Counted from the first letter of the stretch, positions 53,000 through 61,705 are shown. The stretch: DNA of 64,000 nucleotides from RPQJ01 sp963700045 (GCA_963700045.1 CAVOWK010000001.1:1-64000); one strand, 5' to 3'. The notes: a model not told the origin generated them from the sequence alone. Numbers and translations: made by a program.

Positions 53000-53494
53000 C
53001 TACGTCAGTGCGGTGGCGGCGACGATGATGCCGTCTTCGTCCACGTAGATGAACTCGCCCGGCCGGAACGTCACGCCCGCGAAACGCACGGGCACGTCGC
53101 GCTCGCCTTCGCCGCGCTTGTCGCTGCGCAGCGGCATCGTACCGAGCGCGCGGATGCCGAGATCCATGCGGCCGAGTGCGACCGAATCGCGGATGCAGCC
53201 GTGGATGATCACGCCCGCCCAGCCGTTGCTGACTGCGGCGAGTCCGAGCTTGTCACCCAGCAGTGCCCGCCGGCGCGAACCACCCCCATCGACGACCAGC
53301 ACGCGGCCTTCGCCCGGGCTCTCCACCGCTTCCTTGACCCGAGAATTGTCTTCGAAGCAGCGAACGGTGCTGATCGGGCCGTGAAATACGCCACGGCCGC
53401 CGAACACGTGGAAGGTCGGCTCGCAGACCTGCACCCGATCGCCGTGATCGTCACAGAGGTCGGCCGTGCCCCTGGCCAGGGTGGGGGTCGTCAT
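53000..53494 (-). CDS. rraA: RraA-family protein (RNase E regulator / HMG aldolase-like)
   Basis: A 164-residue protein of the RraA family. In E. coli RraA binds RNase E and inhibits it; other members are 4-hydroxy-4-methyl-2-oxoglutarate aldolases. Marks: TADLCDDHGDRVQV at 9-22, VVDGGGSRRRALLGDKL near 68-84 and VSNGWAGVIIHGCIRD near 88-103. Bacterial regulatory RraA proteins and the aldolases share this fold; the R and D of GCIRD fit both. Length matches E. coli RraA (161). Older annotations as dimethylmenaquinone methyltransferase should not be used. Moderately sure of the regulatory type. Confidence 0.87.
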   Translation of the reverse strand: MTTPTLARGTADLCDDHGDRVQVCEPTFHVFGGRGVFHGPISTVRCFEDNSRVKEAVESPGEGRVLVVDGGGSRRRALLGDKLGLAAVSNGWAGVIIHGCIRDSVALGRMDLGIRALGTMPLRSDKRGEGERDVPVRFAGVTFRPGEFIYVDEDGIIVAATALT

Positions 53495-53585
53495 CGTCGC
53501 AGTGCCTCGTCGTCGGCTGAGAATCGCCGCCGGCGAATTATAGGGCGCGGCAGTGGCCGTTCGTGCGGCGATGAGAATCCGGACG

Positions 53586-53611
53586 GGGAGGGCGCCTTGC
53601 GACGCCCTCCC
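53586..53611 (-). terminator. Hairpin downstream of hsp20
   Basis: GGGAGGGCG (53586-53594) and CGCCCTCCC (53603-53611) form a perfect 9-bp stem with an 8-base loop. It lies 24 bp past the stop of the Hsp20 gene on its strand. No T-run follows, so it may be a Rho-assisted stop or an mRNA-end stabiliser. Gap 53495-53634 holds nothing else that I can identify. Confidence 0.5.
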
Positions 53612-53634
53612 GGCAACCCGCGGGCTGGAAGGGC

Positions 53635-54078
53635 TTACTGGATCTGGATCTGCCGCGGCTGCGGCTCGACGACCCGCTGCTTCGGGATGTGAATCACGAT
53701 CACCCCGTCGCGGCTCTCGGCGCGGATGCCCTGCTCGTCGGCGTTCTCAGGCAACGCGAAACGTCGCGCGAAGGAGCCGTAGAAGCGTTCGATGCGATGG
53801 ACCTTCTCCTGCTCCTCGACCTTCTCCTGCTTGCGCTCGCCGGCGAGCGTGAGCACGCCGTCCTGCACGGTGATGCTGACGTCTTCCTTGCGGACTTCCG
53901 GCAACTCGGCCTTGATCACGTATTCGCCGTCTGTTTCGCTCACGTCGGCCGCGGGCGCCCACTCGCGGGGCGGCTGCGCCGCGGCGCCCTGGCGCGGCCA
54001 GCGCCGCATCGATTCGGCAAAGAAACGGTCGAACACGTCGTCGACGTCACGGAACGGTTCCCACTTGATGACACGCAT
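53635..54078 (-). CDS. Small heat-shock protein, Hsp20/alpha-crystallin family
   Basis: A 147-residue ATP-independent chaperone that holds unfolding proteins. The alpha-crystallin domain spans about 42-135: EYVIKAELPEVRKEDVSITV, VLTLAGERKQEK, and RFYGSFARRFALPENADE. The C-terminal I-x-I-type anchor is seen as IQIQ at the end (QPRQIQIQ). The start MRVIKWEPFRDVDDV is the common bacterial Hsp20 form. An AGGAGG-like site precedes it. It stands alone, and its divergent or upstream gap (54079-54202) shows no clear heat-shock promoter. Confidence 0.92.
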   Translation of the reverse strand: MRVIKWEPFRDVDDVFDRFFAESMRRWPRQGAAAQPPREWAPAADVSETDGEYVIKAELPEVRKEDVSITVQDGVLTLAGERKQEKVEEQEKVHRIERFYGSFARRFALPENADEQGIRAESRDGVIVIHIPKQRVVEPQPRQIQIQ

Positions 54079-54202
54079 GGTCGCTTACCTCCTGCCCGGG
54101 GATTGCCACTGCAATCCCTACGTGCCGCCATAGATGTGAGCGCCGGACGGCGTTTCAAGGGGTGAGCGAGGAGGTCGACGCCGCGGCGCCGCGTGAAGCA
54201 GC

Positions 54203-54240
54203 AAAAGAAACGGCGCGACCGGTTGCCCGATCGCGCCGTT
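54203..54240 (-). terminator. Rho-independent terminator of the HiPIP gene
   Basis: AACGGCGCGA (54209-54218) and TCGCGCCGTT (54231-54240) form a 10-bp stem with a 12-base loop. On the minus strand it is followed by TTTCTTTTGC, a T-rich tail. It lies 21 bp after the HiPIP stop. This is the clearest intrinsic terminator in the window. Confidence 0.8.
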
Positions 54241-54261
54241 CACGGTCCATTCTGGTGCCGG

Positions 54262-54597
54262 TTACGGCCTCTTGACGTAGACCTTGCACCAGCCCTTCGC
54301 GGCGACCGGCCGGCCGGCGAAGATGTTGCAGGGCACTTCGGTCATGCCCGGCTTGGCCGTCGGGGCCTGCAGGCAGTTGGCGCACATCTGGCCCGGCTTG
54401 AAGTTCGGGTTGGCCTTGGCGTCGACCTTGGTCGCGTCCTCGACGTAGCCGAGCGACTTGGCCTGCGGCTCGTTCGGGTCGACCCTGCCGGCGGCCGCAG
54501 TTGCGGTACGGCTCAGCAGCGCAGACACCGGCACGGCCGCTACACCCAGCAGCGCACCCTTCAACAGCGTGCGGCGCGGAAACTTCTGTTCGGACAT
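54262..54597 (-). CDS. High-potential iron-sulfur protein (HiPIP), Tat-exported
   Basis: A 111-residue periplasmic electron carrier. The twin-arginine signal is FPRRTLLKG at 6-14 followed by GALLGVAAVPVSALL, cut near residue 37. Four cluster cysteines follow HiPIP order: C-x2-C (MCANCLQ), then VPCNIF and GWCKVY at the C terminus. HiPIPs pass electrons between the cytochrome bc1 complex and oxidases or reaction centres. The start MSEQKFPRR has GAGGAGA nine bases upstream; an earlier frame adds only unlikely residues. No neighbour is an obvious partner. A Fur-like palindrome lies 130 bp upstream. Confidence 0.9.
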   Translation of the reverse strand: MSEQKFPRRTLLKGALLGVAAVPVSALLSRTATAAAGRVDPNEPQAKSLGYVEDATKVDAKANPNFKPGQMCANCLQAPTAKPGMTEVPCNIFAGRPVAAKGWCKVYVKRP

Positions 54598-54729
54598 TTG
54601 GATACTTCTCCTCGAGAGGGGACAATCGACCCGTTGCATGAATTCTACGCGGCCTGAATCCTGCCTGTGCATTCGACTGCGTTTCAAGGTGGAGGTTGCA
54701 TCCTCGACTCAAGGATAGTTGCAAACATT

Positions 54730-54748
54730 ATTGAGAATTACTCGCAAT
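54730..54748. promoter_or_regulatory. Fur-like 19-bp imperfect palindrome
   Basis: ATTGAGAATTACTCGCAAT has 14 of 19 positions symmetric around its centre, and has the GAGAATxA-like half site seen in many gammaproteobacterial Fur boxes. It lies between the HiPIP gene (ending its leader at 54597) and the YbhN-like gene at 54801, in one of the few AT-rich spots of the window. A site for Fur or a related iron regulator is possible. Not tested. Confidence 0.4.
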
Positions 54749-54800
54749 TGCTTGACGGAGCCACGGACTCTGTCCCCACGGTCGAGCCCTGAGAGCCCTG

Positions 54801-55811
54801 ATGTCCGATCCCCGCCGCAATCGCTTCAAGACGTATGTTGGTGTGCTGGTGAGCGTGCTGCTCGCCGCGCTCGCGGGCTATGTGCTCTGGCGTACGTTCC
54901 AGCGCATCAGGTTTGCGGACGTCCTCGCGCAGATGCAGGCAGTGCCTGCCTCGACGCTGGCACTCGCCGGCCTGTGTGCCGCAGGTGCGTTCACAGTCCT
55001 CGCGCTCTACGAAGTCGCGGTGGTGCGTTACGTGAAACAGGCGGTCGGTCGCGCCAAGCCGATACTCACCGCGTACATCGCCTTTCCCCTCGGGCACGCC
55101 GTCGGCCAGGCGATGCTGAGCGGTGGCGCGCTGCGCTATCGGATGTACACGCCGGCCGGTTTTTCGGCGACGGAAGTCGGCGCCACGGTGCTGCTCGCGA
55201 ACATGCCGTATGCGCTCGGCTTCAGCCTGCTCCTCGACATCTCGCTGGTCTTTGCGGCAGAGATGCTCGAACCGATGTTCCGCATTTCGAGCGGCTGGCT
55301 GCGCGTGCTCGGCCTCGTCGGCCTCTGCAAGGACGCGGGCTACGTCCTGCTGATCCTGTTGCGCAAACGACCCGTGAAGCTCGGCGGCTGGTCCGTCAAC
55401 CTGCCGACGCCGGCGATGACGGCACTGCAGTTCTGCGTCGGACTCGCCGACATCTTCCTCGTTTCGACGGTGCTCTACCTGCTGCTGCCGGCGTCCATGG
55501 GAATTCCGTACCTGGCGTTCCTGGGTGCCTATCTTGCAAGCGTGCTCGCGGGGGTCCTGAGCCACGTCCCTGCGGGGCTCGGCGTGCTCGAGTCGATGCT
55601 GCTGTTGCTGCTGCCGGACGTTCCGCCCGAGCAGCTGCTCGCGGCGGTGCTCATGTATCGCGCGATCTACGAGATCATTCCGGTGCTGTTCGCGCTGGTG
55701 CTCTGGGGCACCTTCGAGGGTTTCTCGCGCGACGGCGTGCTGTTGCGCGTATTCGGCCGTCAGGAACGGGCCATGCGCGCCGCGAGTCCGACCATCGACA
55801 GGAGCGAGTGA
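54801..55811 (+). CDS. YbhN/UPF0104-family membrane protein (lysylphosphatidylglycerol-synthase TM-like)
   Basis: A 336-residue membrane protein with about eight helices resembling the N-terminal flippase part of MprF and the YbhN family; it lacks the cytosolic lysyl-transfer domain. Family marks are GHAVGQAMLSGGALRYRMY near 96-114 and SHVPAGLGVLESMLLLLLP near 255-273, a characteristic glycine and glutamate block. Proteins of this kind are thought to move lipids across the inner membrane. Upstream gap of 203 bp holds only the Fur-like site. It overlaps the convergent FAD gene by 52 bp. Confidence 0.82.
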   Translation: MSDPRRNRFKTYVGVLVSVLLAALAGYVLWRTFQRIRFADVLAQMQAVPASTLALAGLCAAGAFTVLALYEVAVVRYVKQAVGRAKPILTAYIAFPLGHAVGQAMLSGGALRYRMYTPAGFSATEVGATVLLANMPYALGFSLLLDISLVFAAEMLEPMFRISSGWLRVLGLVGLCKDAGYVLLILLRKRPVKLGGWSVNLPTPAMTALQFCVGLADIFLVSTVLYLLLPASMGIPYLAFLGAYLASVLAGVLSHVPAGLGVLESMLLLLLPDVPPEQLLAAVLMYRAIYEIIPVLFALVLWGTFEGFSRDGVLLRVFGRQERAMRAASPTIDRSE

Positions 55812-56764
55812 GCGAGGCTGCGGCCGCTTTCGAAGGCGGCCTCGACGCGTGGTGCGATGCACCAGTCGCCACAGGCACCCGCACTCAGCTCCTCATCGAC
55901 CAGGCACGACAGGCCGAGCGGCTGTTCCACCAGCGCGTGACGCCAGCGATGCGCGTCCCGGTGCACCGGCGTCGGCAGCCTGTAACCGAGGTTGTCCTCG
56001 AACGCCCGCAACAGGAGGTTCGCTGCCGACGTCGCATCGATATCGATGTGCTGGCGCGTCCACCCGGACGACGCGTGCACGACCCAGCACTGCGGAGTGT
56101 GCGGGCGTTGCTGTTTGCTCGAGTTGCACGCTGCCCAGACCAGCGGCCCCGTCGTCCAGCGCCGCGCATCGGCTCCGGCGTCGATCGGCGGATCGAATGC
56201 GTACATGCCGGTCCAGCACGGCGCCATGCGCACTTCGGCGATGTGCCTGAACGAGCGACTATGCGGGCCGAGCAGCGAATAAGCCTGCGGTGCGGGTACC
56301 GCGACCGCCACGGCACGGAAGGTCACGTTCTGCCGGCCGGAGTCGGTCTGCAGTTCCCAGCCGCGCTGGCTCGGGATGAGTTCGTGGACGGCGATGCCGC
56401 TCTGGATCTCGATGTTGCGCGCGAGCGGTCGCACCAGCGCACTCATGCCCGGCTGGCCGATCCACCAGTCCTCGATCGGTGCGGGCCACGCGCGGTCGTC
56501 CTCCATGATGCGCGGACGCCAGGCGTCGAGCATGCCGGCGCGCAGCGCGACCTGCGCGTACCGGCTGAATGGCTGGCTGCGCGCCGTGATGAATTGCGCG
56601 CCGTGATCGAACGCGAGTTGTCCCATGCGACGCGTCGCAAGTCGCCCGCCAAGGCCGCGCGATCGCTCGTACACCGTGACCTTGGCATCGGCACGCGCGA
56701 GTTCGTGGGCGCAGGCCAGGCCGGCCATGCCTGCGCCGATCACTGCAAACCGCACGTCATCCAT
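55760..56764 (-). CDS. FAD-dependent amine-oxidase-like protein (renalase-like)
   Basis: A 334-residue flavoprotein. FAD motif VIGAGMAGLACAHELARAD at 8-26, then YERSRGLGGRLATRR (31-45), then DHGAQFITARS; this is the NAD(P)/FAD renalase-like clade common in Gammaproteobacteria. The C-terminal FAD segment is CGDWCIAPRVEAAFESGR. The ATG at 56764 has AGGAG nine bases before it. Its 3' end overlaps the YbhN gene. Reaction unknown. Confidence 0.83.
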   Translation of the reverse strand: MDDVRFAVIGAGMAGLACAHELARADAKVTVYERSRGLGGRLATRRMGQLAFDHGAQFITARSQPFSRYAQVALRAGMLDAWRPRIMEDDRAWPAPIEDWWIGQPGMSALVRPLARNIEIQSGIAVHELIPSQRGWELQTDSGRQNVTFRAVAVAVPAPQAYSLLGPHSRSFRHIAEVRMAPCWTGMYAFDPPIDAGADARRWTTGPLVWAACNSSKQQRPHTPQCWVVHASSGWTRQHIDIDATSAANLLLRAFEDNLGYRLPTPVHRDAHRWRHALVEQPLGLSCLVDEELSAGACGDWCIAPRVEAAFESGRSLAHSLLSMVGLAARMARS

Positions 56765-56940
56765 CGCCCGGGTCTCCTGCCGCGTCGCGTTCCCGGGCCT
56801 GCGCCGACACAGCACCACCCGACCAGCCGAGGATGGTGCCCGCAGGGGGCAGGGTCAAGGCCGATGGTTGCCGGAGTGAGGCAGGCCTACAATTCACACG
56901 AAATCTTCCGGCCGCACACAGAACGAAAGGCAGGCCTGCC

Positions 56941-58686
56941 ATGAGCCGCACCGCAGCTGCGATGCTTCGCGAAGCCCTCGAGAACGTCGGCGTGAAATAC
57001 ACGTTCGGCATTCCCGGCGTCCACAACACCGAGATCTACGACGAACTCGCGCAGTCGAGTTCGATCACCCCGGTGCTGGTGACTCACGAAGGGGCGGGCG
57101 CGTTCATGGCTGACGCCGTGAGTCGCAGCGGGACGAGCCTGGGCACGCTCGTCATCGTGCCCGCGGCGGGCGTTACGCACGCGGCGAGCGGCATCGGTGA
57201 AGCCTTTCTCGATGGCATTCCGATGCTCGTGATTGCGGGAGGCGTACGGCGCGACACGGGTCGCAGATACCAGCTGCACGACATGGACCAGCACGCGCTG
57301 CTGAAGCCCATCACCAAGGGCACATGGCTGGTTGAGAAGCACGCTGACGTGATTGCCACGATCTACGAAGCGGTGCGTGTCGCTACCAGTGGCGAACCCG
57401 GGCCGGTGTTCGTCGAGATTCCCGTGCACCTGCAGCTGCTGACGGGCGACGAGGGCCCCGCCGTTGCACCGCCCTCGAGGGCAGCGGCTCCCGTGCGCTG
57501 CACGATGCAGCACGTTGCCGCTGCCGCGGAATCGTTACGCAACGCCAGGTCGCCCACGATCTTCGTCGGCTGGGGTGCTGTCGACGCCACCCGCGAGGTT
57601 GCGCTGCTGGCCGAGCGGCTCGGTGCGCCGGTTGCGACCACGCTGCAGGGTGTGAGCGCGTTTCCAGCGAACCATCCGCTGCACGCCGGCTTCTGTCTCG
57701 GTCGTGCAGCCGTGCCTGCGGTCGAAAAATCATTTTCCGGAACCGACTGCATGCTGGCCGTGGGCACGCGCTTCGGTGAAATCGCAACGGGCAGCTATGG
57801 CTGGACGCCGCCGGCCGGTTTGATCCACGTCGACATCAATCCCGCGGTGTTCAGCGCCAACTACCCCGCGGCCATTGCGCTCGAAGGCGACGCGAAGTCC
57901 GTGCTGAATCTTTTGCTGCAAGCCCTGGGTGAGGCACCCATTGCCGCCGTCCCCGCGCGCCGCGCGCAGGTCGAGGGCACGATCCGTGAACAGAAGGCGG
58001 CGTATCTCGAGGAATGGCTGCGCCACGACACGCAAGGCCGGGTGAGTCCCGCGCGTTTCTTCGCCAGCCTGCGCCGGCAATTGCCTGACGATGCCACCGT
58101 CGTGCTCGACGACGGCAACCACACGTTCCTGGCCGCCGAACTGCTGCCGATCCATCGCGCGCGCGGGTTGATCTCGCCGACCGACTTCAACTGCATGGGT
58201 TACTGCGTGCCGGCGACCATTGGCGCCAAGCTTGCGCGACCGGACGCGCCCGTGGTCGGCATCGTCGGCGACGGCGCCTTCCGCATGACCGCGCTGGAAC
58301 TGGCGACCGCGACCGCGCAGGGGCTCGGGCTCGTCGTATTCGTGTTCAACGATGGCGAGCTGGCGCAGATCGCGCAGGCGCAGGAAATTCCCTATAACCG
58401 CAAGACATGTACCGTGCTCGGTCCGCTCGACATCGCTGGCGTCGCCCAGGCAACGGGCGCGAAGTTCCTGCGCATAGGGAGCGATGGCGACATCGACGCA
58501 GTGATTCGCGATGCGCTGGCCTGCGCCAGTCGTGAACGCAAGCCGGTGCTCGTCGACGTCGTCGTGGACTACTCGAAGCACACGCGCTTTACGCAAGGCA
58601 TCGTCAAGACCAATCTCGAGCGCTTCGACTTCGGCACCAAGGCGCGACTCGTCGGTCGCGCCTTGTGGCGGCGGCTCAGCGGCTGA
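56941..58686 (+). CDS. Thiamine-diphosphate-dependent enzyme, acetolactate-synthase-like
   Basis: A 581-residue ThDP enzyme. The PYR domain carries the catalytic glutamate in THEGAGAFMADAVSR (about residues 49-63), and the PP domain the ThDP motif GDGAFRMTALELATATAQG with N in FVFNDGE. A middle (Rossmann) domain spans about 190-330. It is not a typical acetolactate synthase: no IlvH subunit gene is adjacent, and the FAD-binding region of true AHAS is weak, so a decarboxylase or ligase role in a specialised pathway is likely. The leader (56820-56940) shows nothing definite. It stands alone. Confidence 0.82.
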   Translation: MSRTAAAMLREALENVGVKYTFGIPGVHNTEIYDELAQSSSITPVLVTHEGAGAFMADAVSRSGTSLGTLVIVPAAGVTHAASGIGEAFLDGIPMLVIAGGVRRDTGRRYQLHDMDQHALLKPITKGTWLVEKHADVIATIYEAVRVATSGEPGPVFVEIPVHLQLLTGDEGPAVAPPSRAAAPVRCTMQHVAAAAESLRNARSPTIFVGWGAVDATREVALLAERLGAPVATTLQGVSAFPANHPLHAGFCLGRAAVPAVEKSFSGTDCMLAVGTRFGEIATGSYGWTPPAGLIHVDINPAVFSANYPAAIALEGDAKSVLNLLLQALGEAPIAAVPARRAQVEGTIREQKAAYLEEWLRHDTQGRVSPARFFASLRRQLPDDATVVLDDGNHTFLAAELLPIHRARGLISPTDFNCMGYCVPATIGAKLARPDAPVVGIVGDGAFRMTALELATATAQGLGLVVFVFNDGELAQIAQAQEIPYNRKTCTVLGPLDIAGVAQATGAKFLRIGSDGDIDAVIRDALACASRERKPVLVDVVVDYSKHTRFTQGIVKTNLERFDFGTKARLVGRALWRRLSG

Positions 58687-58705
58687 ATGGCGTCGGAAGC
58701 CGGTC

Positions 58706-59746
58706 CTAGTCGATGAGGTCGCCCGGGGTTGGCGGCAGCCGCGGCATCTGCTGGGTCGGGAACGGTCCCGAGAGGGTCTCCAGGAACGCCACGATGTCGG
58801 CCACTTGCGTGTCGCTGAGCGACTGGTTCAGCTGTGTGCTCGCCATGATGCGGACGGCCTCGTCGATCGTGTGCACCAGGCCGTTATGGAAGTACGGGGC
58901 CGTGTACACCAGGTTGCGCAGGCCGGGGACTCGCCAGACGTTCTTGTCCGCGTCGTCCTTGGTCGCACTCGCGCGTCCGGTGTCGCTCAGGAAATCGTAC
59001 TTCGCGACGTATGGGCTGTCCGGGTACGTCGGGAATTTCATGAAAAAGCCCGTGCCGACGGGCAGCGGCGGCCCGCCGAACGTCGGGCCCTGGTGGCAGC
59101 TGGTGCAACCGACATCGGCGAAGGTATTGAGGCCACGGACCTGTTGCTCCGTGAGTGCCTTCGCGTCGCCCTTGGCATACCTGTCATACGCGCTGTTCGG
59201 CGTGATCAGCGTGCGCTCATAGGCAGCGATGGCCTTGGCCACGTTGTCCATGGTGACCACGTCACCTGCACCGAACGCCTTCTCAAAGTACGGCTTGTAG
59301 CCAGGGATTTTGCGCACGCGGTCGATGACCGCGTCGAGGTTGGGCATGCCCATTTCAATGGCGTTCGCCGGCGGTCCCTTCGCCTGGTCCTCTAGCGTCG
59401 CGGCGCGGCCGTCCCAGAACTGGCTCGAAAGGAAGGCCGCGTTCCAGACCGTGGGCGCATTGCGGCCGCCGACATGACCGTGCACGCCGATGGACGTCGG
59501 CCGGTGGTCGTCGCCGCCCTCCATGACGTTGTGGCACGAGAAACACGATACGTTGCCGCTGGACGACAGTCGTGGGTCGAAGTACAGCATCTTGCCGAGT
59601 TCTACCCTGTCGGCCGTCGTCGGATTGTCCGCGGGCGCCGGGGCTACGTCTGGCAAGGCCTGCCAGGAGCCAGTGGCTGCGGCCGCGGCCATCACGGCGA
59701 AAGGAGTCGCAGTCAGGAAGATAGCGGTGATGGCGACAAAGCGCAT
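58706..59746 (-). CDS. Di-heme cytochrome-c peroxidase / MauG family protein
   Basis: A 346-residue periplasmic protein with a signal peptide (about residues 1-22, MRFVAITAIFLTATPFAVMA) and two c-type heme sites: SCFSCHNV (about 70-77) and GCTSCHQG (about 210-217). Such proteins reduce hydrogen peroxide with electrons from cytochrome c, or act as MauG-like oxidases. Also seen are GGRNAPTVWNAAF and LVYTAPYFHNG, common to the family. The start has GGGAG upstream. It lies between the ThDP enzyme and the Lrp gene without coupling. Confidence 0.9.
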   Translation of the reverse strand: MRFVAITAIFLTATPFAVMAAAAATGSWQALPDVAPAPADNPTTADRVELGKMLYFDPRLSSSGNVSCFSCHNVMEGGDDHRPTSIGVHGHVGGRNAPTVWNAAFLSSQFWDGRAATLEDQAKGPPANAIEMGMPNLDAVIDRVRKIPGYKPYFEKAFGAGDVVTMDNVAKAIAAYERTLITPNSAYDRYAKGDAKALTEQQVRGLNTFADVGCTSCHQGPTFGGPPLPVGTGFFMKFPTYPDSPYVAKYDFLSDTGRASATKDDADKNVWRVPGLRNLVYTAPYFHNGLVHTIDEAVRIMASTQLNQSLSDTQVADIVAFLETLSGPFPTQQMPRLPPTPGDLID

Positions 59747-59851
59747 GGCATTACTCCCGGAGAACGGACAGGACACCGATACGCTAGTGCGGCTTCAGTC
59801 GCTCCAGTAGTCGGAGAAATACCGAACTTTGTCCCGCTCCCCGCGCATCGA

Positions 59852-60334
59852 TCAAAGCGCGATCGGCAGGATCGTCGATTCCTTGATCACGGTGACCGTC
59901 ACCGACGAGTTGATCGACTGCACGTAGGGCAGCTTTGAAAGGTGGTCGAGGTAGAACGCCTCGTAGGCCTTGATGTCGCGCGTCACCACGCGCAGCATGA
60001 AGTCCCATTCACCCATCGTCGTGTAGCAGTCGAGCACTTCGGGTCGCTCGCGGATCGCCTCGGCGAAAGCCGCGATCGCATCGCGTCCCTGGGTCGAGAG
60101 TTTGACGTGGGCAAATATCGTGACGTCGAGGCCGAGCGCGGCCCGATCGAGCAGCGCCACGCGCCCCTTGATGACGCCCGACTGCTCGAGGGCCTGAATG
60201 CGGCGCCAGCAGGTGGTGGTGGACAGCCCTGTCCGCGAGGCGACTTCGGCAACCGAGAGCGCCCCTTCGCGTTGCACCAGGTCCAGGATTCGCCGATCGA
60301 CCTTGTCCAAACGAGAGGGTGATGCCTCTTCCAT
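59852..60334 (-). CDS. Lrp/AsnC-family regulator, probable bkd activator (BkdR-like)
   Basis: A 160-residue transcription regulator. The N-terminal helix-turn-helix is LSVAEVASRTGLSTTTCWRRIQAL (given in parts: VAEVASRTGLS and TTTCWRRI), and the C-terminal RAM ligand domain contains TTMGEWDFMLRVVTRDI. It is divergent from the branched-chain 2-oxoacid dehydrogenase operon, as bkdR is in Pseudomonas putida, and probably senses branched-chain amino acids. The ATG at 60334 has AGGGAG about 10 bases upstream; longer N-terminal readings lack this. Assignment as BkdR is from position and family. Confidence 0.87.
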   Translation of the reverse strand: MEEASPSRLDKVDRRILDLVQREGALSVAEVASRTGLSTTTCWRRIQALEQSGVIKGRVALLDRAALGLDVTIFAHVKLSTQGRDAIAAFAEAIRERPEVLDCYTTMGEWDFMLRVVTRDIKAYEAFYLDHLSKLPYVQSINSSVTVTVIKESTILPIAL

Positions 60335-60349
60335 GAAAGTGGGCTCCCT

Positions 60350-60383
60350 GAAATGAATATTTCGCATTGCTGCACTGCAATGC
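60350..60383. promoter_or_regulatory. Two adjacent dyads in the lrp-bkd gap, candidate Lrp operator
   Basis: GAAAT-GAAT-ATTTC (60350-60363) is directly followed by GCATTGC-TGCACT-GCAATGC (60364-60383). Both are perfect inverted repeats, of 5 and 7 bp, in the 131-bp gap between the divergent regulator and bkdA1. The AT-rich, repeated symmetric sites suit an Lrp-type protein that wraps DNA as an octamer. The sites lie 82 bp before bkdA1 and 15 bp before the regulator start, so they could control both. Confidence 0.5.
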
Positions 60384-60465
60384 AACAATTTCCGCATTCC
60401 CGCGTAACGGTCAGTAATCTACCGCGACAACCGTTCCAAAGCATCCGTAATTAAGCGAGGAAGCG

Positions 60466-61704
60466 ATGCCCCGCCGCTCACGCCTGCACATTCCGCAACA
60501 TCACTCACGTCCGGGTGAAGAGCCGGATTTCAGCTACCTGGAAACGTCGCCGGCCGGTGCCGTGCCACGCCCCGACGTCAATGCCCGGGTGCGCGACATC
60601 GGCAACCTGTCGATCGACCTCGTGCGCGTGCTCGACGACAACCACGTGGCAGTCGGGCAATGGAATCCGCACCTCGAGGTGCAGGACCTGCAGATCGGCC
60701 TGCGCCACATGCTGCTCACCCGCATCTTCGACGAGCGCATGCAGCGCGCGCAGCGACAGGGCAAGACGTCGTTCTACATGCGCTGCCTCGGCGAGGAAGC
60801 GGTCTCGGTCGCGCAGGGCATGGCGCTGCGGCCGAAGGACATGCTGTTCCCGGCCTATCGCAACCAGGGTCTGTACGTGGTCCGCGGGCGGCCGCTCGTC
60901 GACCTGATGTGCCAGCTGCTCTCGAATACGCGCGACATGTGCAAAGGCCGGCAGCTGCCGGTGATGTACCACTGGGCGGAAGGCCGCATCTTCTCGATCT
61001 CCGGCAACCTGACGACGCAATTCCCGCAGGCCGTGGGCTGGGCGATGGCCGCGGCGATCAAGGGCGAGGACGACATCGCGGTGTCGTGGATCGGCGAAGG
61101 CTCGAGCGCCGAAGCCGATTTCCACCACGCGATGCTGTTCGCTTCCGTCTACATGGCGCCGGTGATCCTCAACATCGTCAACAACCAGTGGGCGATCTCG
61201 ACATTCCAGGGTTTTGCGGGCGGCGAGCAGCGTTCGTTCGCGGCGCGCGGGCCGGGTTATGGCATGGCCGGTATCCGGGTCGACGGCAACGATTTCCTGG
61301 CGGTGTATGCCGTGACGCAATGGGCGGCGGAACGCGCGCGCACCGGCGCAGGCCCGACCTTGATCGAGCACGTCACCTATCGCGGCGCGGCGCACTCCAC
61401 CAGCGACGATCCCGCGCGTTACCGTCCCAAGGACGATTACGAGAAATGGCCGCTCGGCGACCCGGTACTGCGACTCAAGAACCACCTGATCGCGCTCGGC
61501 GAGTGGTCCGAAGCGCGCCACCAGGCACTGGCCAAAGAACTGGAGGAACACGTCACCGAGAGCTGGAAAGAGGCCGTGCAGTACGGAACGCTCACGGACG
61601 GGCCGCGTCTCAATCGCGACCTCATGTTCCAGGACGTGTTCAAGGAGATGCCGGAAACGCTGCGCCGGCAGCGCGAGCAGCTGCGGACGGAGCAGGGAGT
61701 CTGA
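60466..61704 (+). CDS. bkdA1: Branched-chain 2-oxoacid dehydrogenase E1 alpha subunit
   Basis: With the beta subunit it decarboxylates the 2-oxoacids of leucine, isoleucine and valine using ThDP. The 412-residue length fits P. putida BkdA1. Typical stretches: LGEEAVSVAQGMALRPKDM, FPAYRNQGLYVVRG, ADFHHAMLFASVYMAPVILN, NNQWAISTFQG, and the HSTSDDPARYRP loop. The ThDP motif normally reads GDG; here it is GEG (210-212). The start lies 131 bp from the divergent regulator. First gene of the bkd operon. Confidence 0.93.
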   Translation: MPRRSRLHIPQHHSRPGEEPDFSYLETSPAGAVPRPDVNARVRDIGNLSIDLVRVLDDNHVAVGQWNPHLEVQDLQIGLRHMLLTRIFDERMQRAQRQGKTSFYMRCLGEEAVSVAQGMALRPKDMLFPAYRNQGLYVVRGRPLVDLMCQLLSNTRDMCKGRQLPVMYHWAEGRIFSISGNLTTQFPQAVGWAMAAAIKGEDDIAVSWIGEGSSAEADFHHAMLFASVYMAPVILNIVNNQWAISTFQGFAGGEQRSFAARGPGYGMAGIRVDGNDFLAVYAVTQWAAERARTGAGPTLIEHVTYRGAAHSTSDDPARYRPKDDYEKWPLGDPVLRLKNHLIALGEWSEARHQALAKELEEHVTESWKEAVQYGTLTDGPRLNRDLMFQDVFKEMPETLRRQREQLRTEQGV

Positions 61705-61705
61705 C

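Noticed and set aside
53000..53494. Dimethylmenaquinone methyltransferase.
   Set aside because: This is an old misannotation of the RraA family; the protein has no methyltransferase motif.
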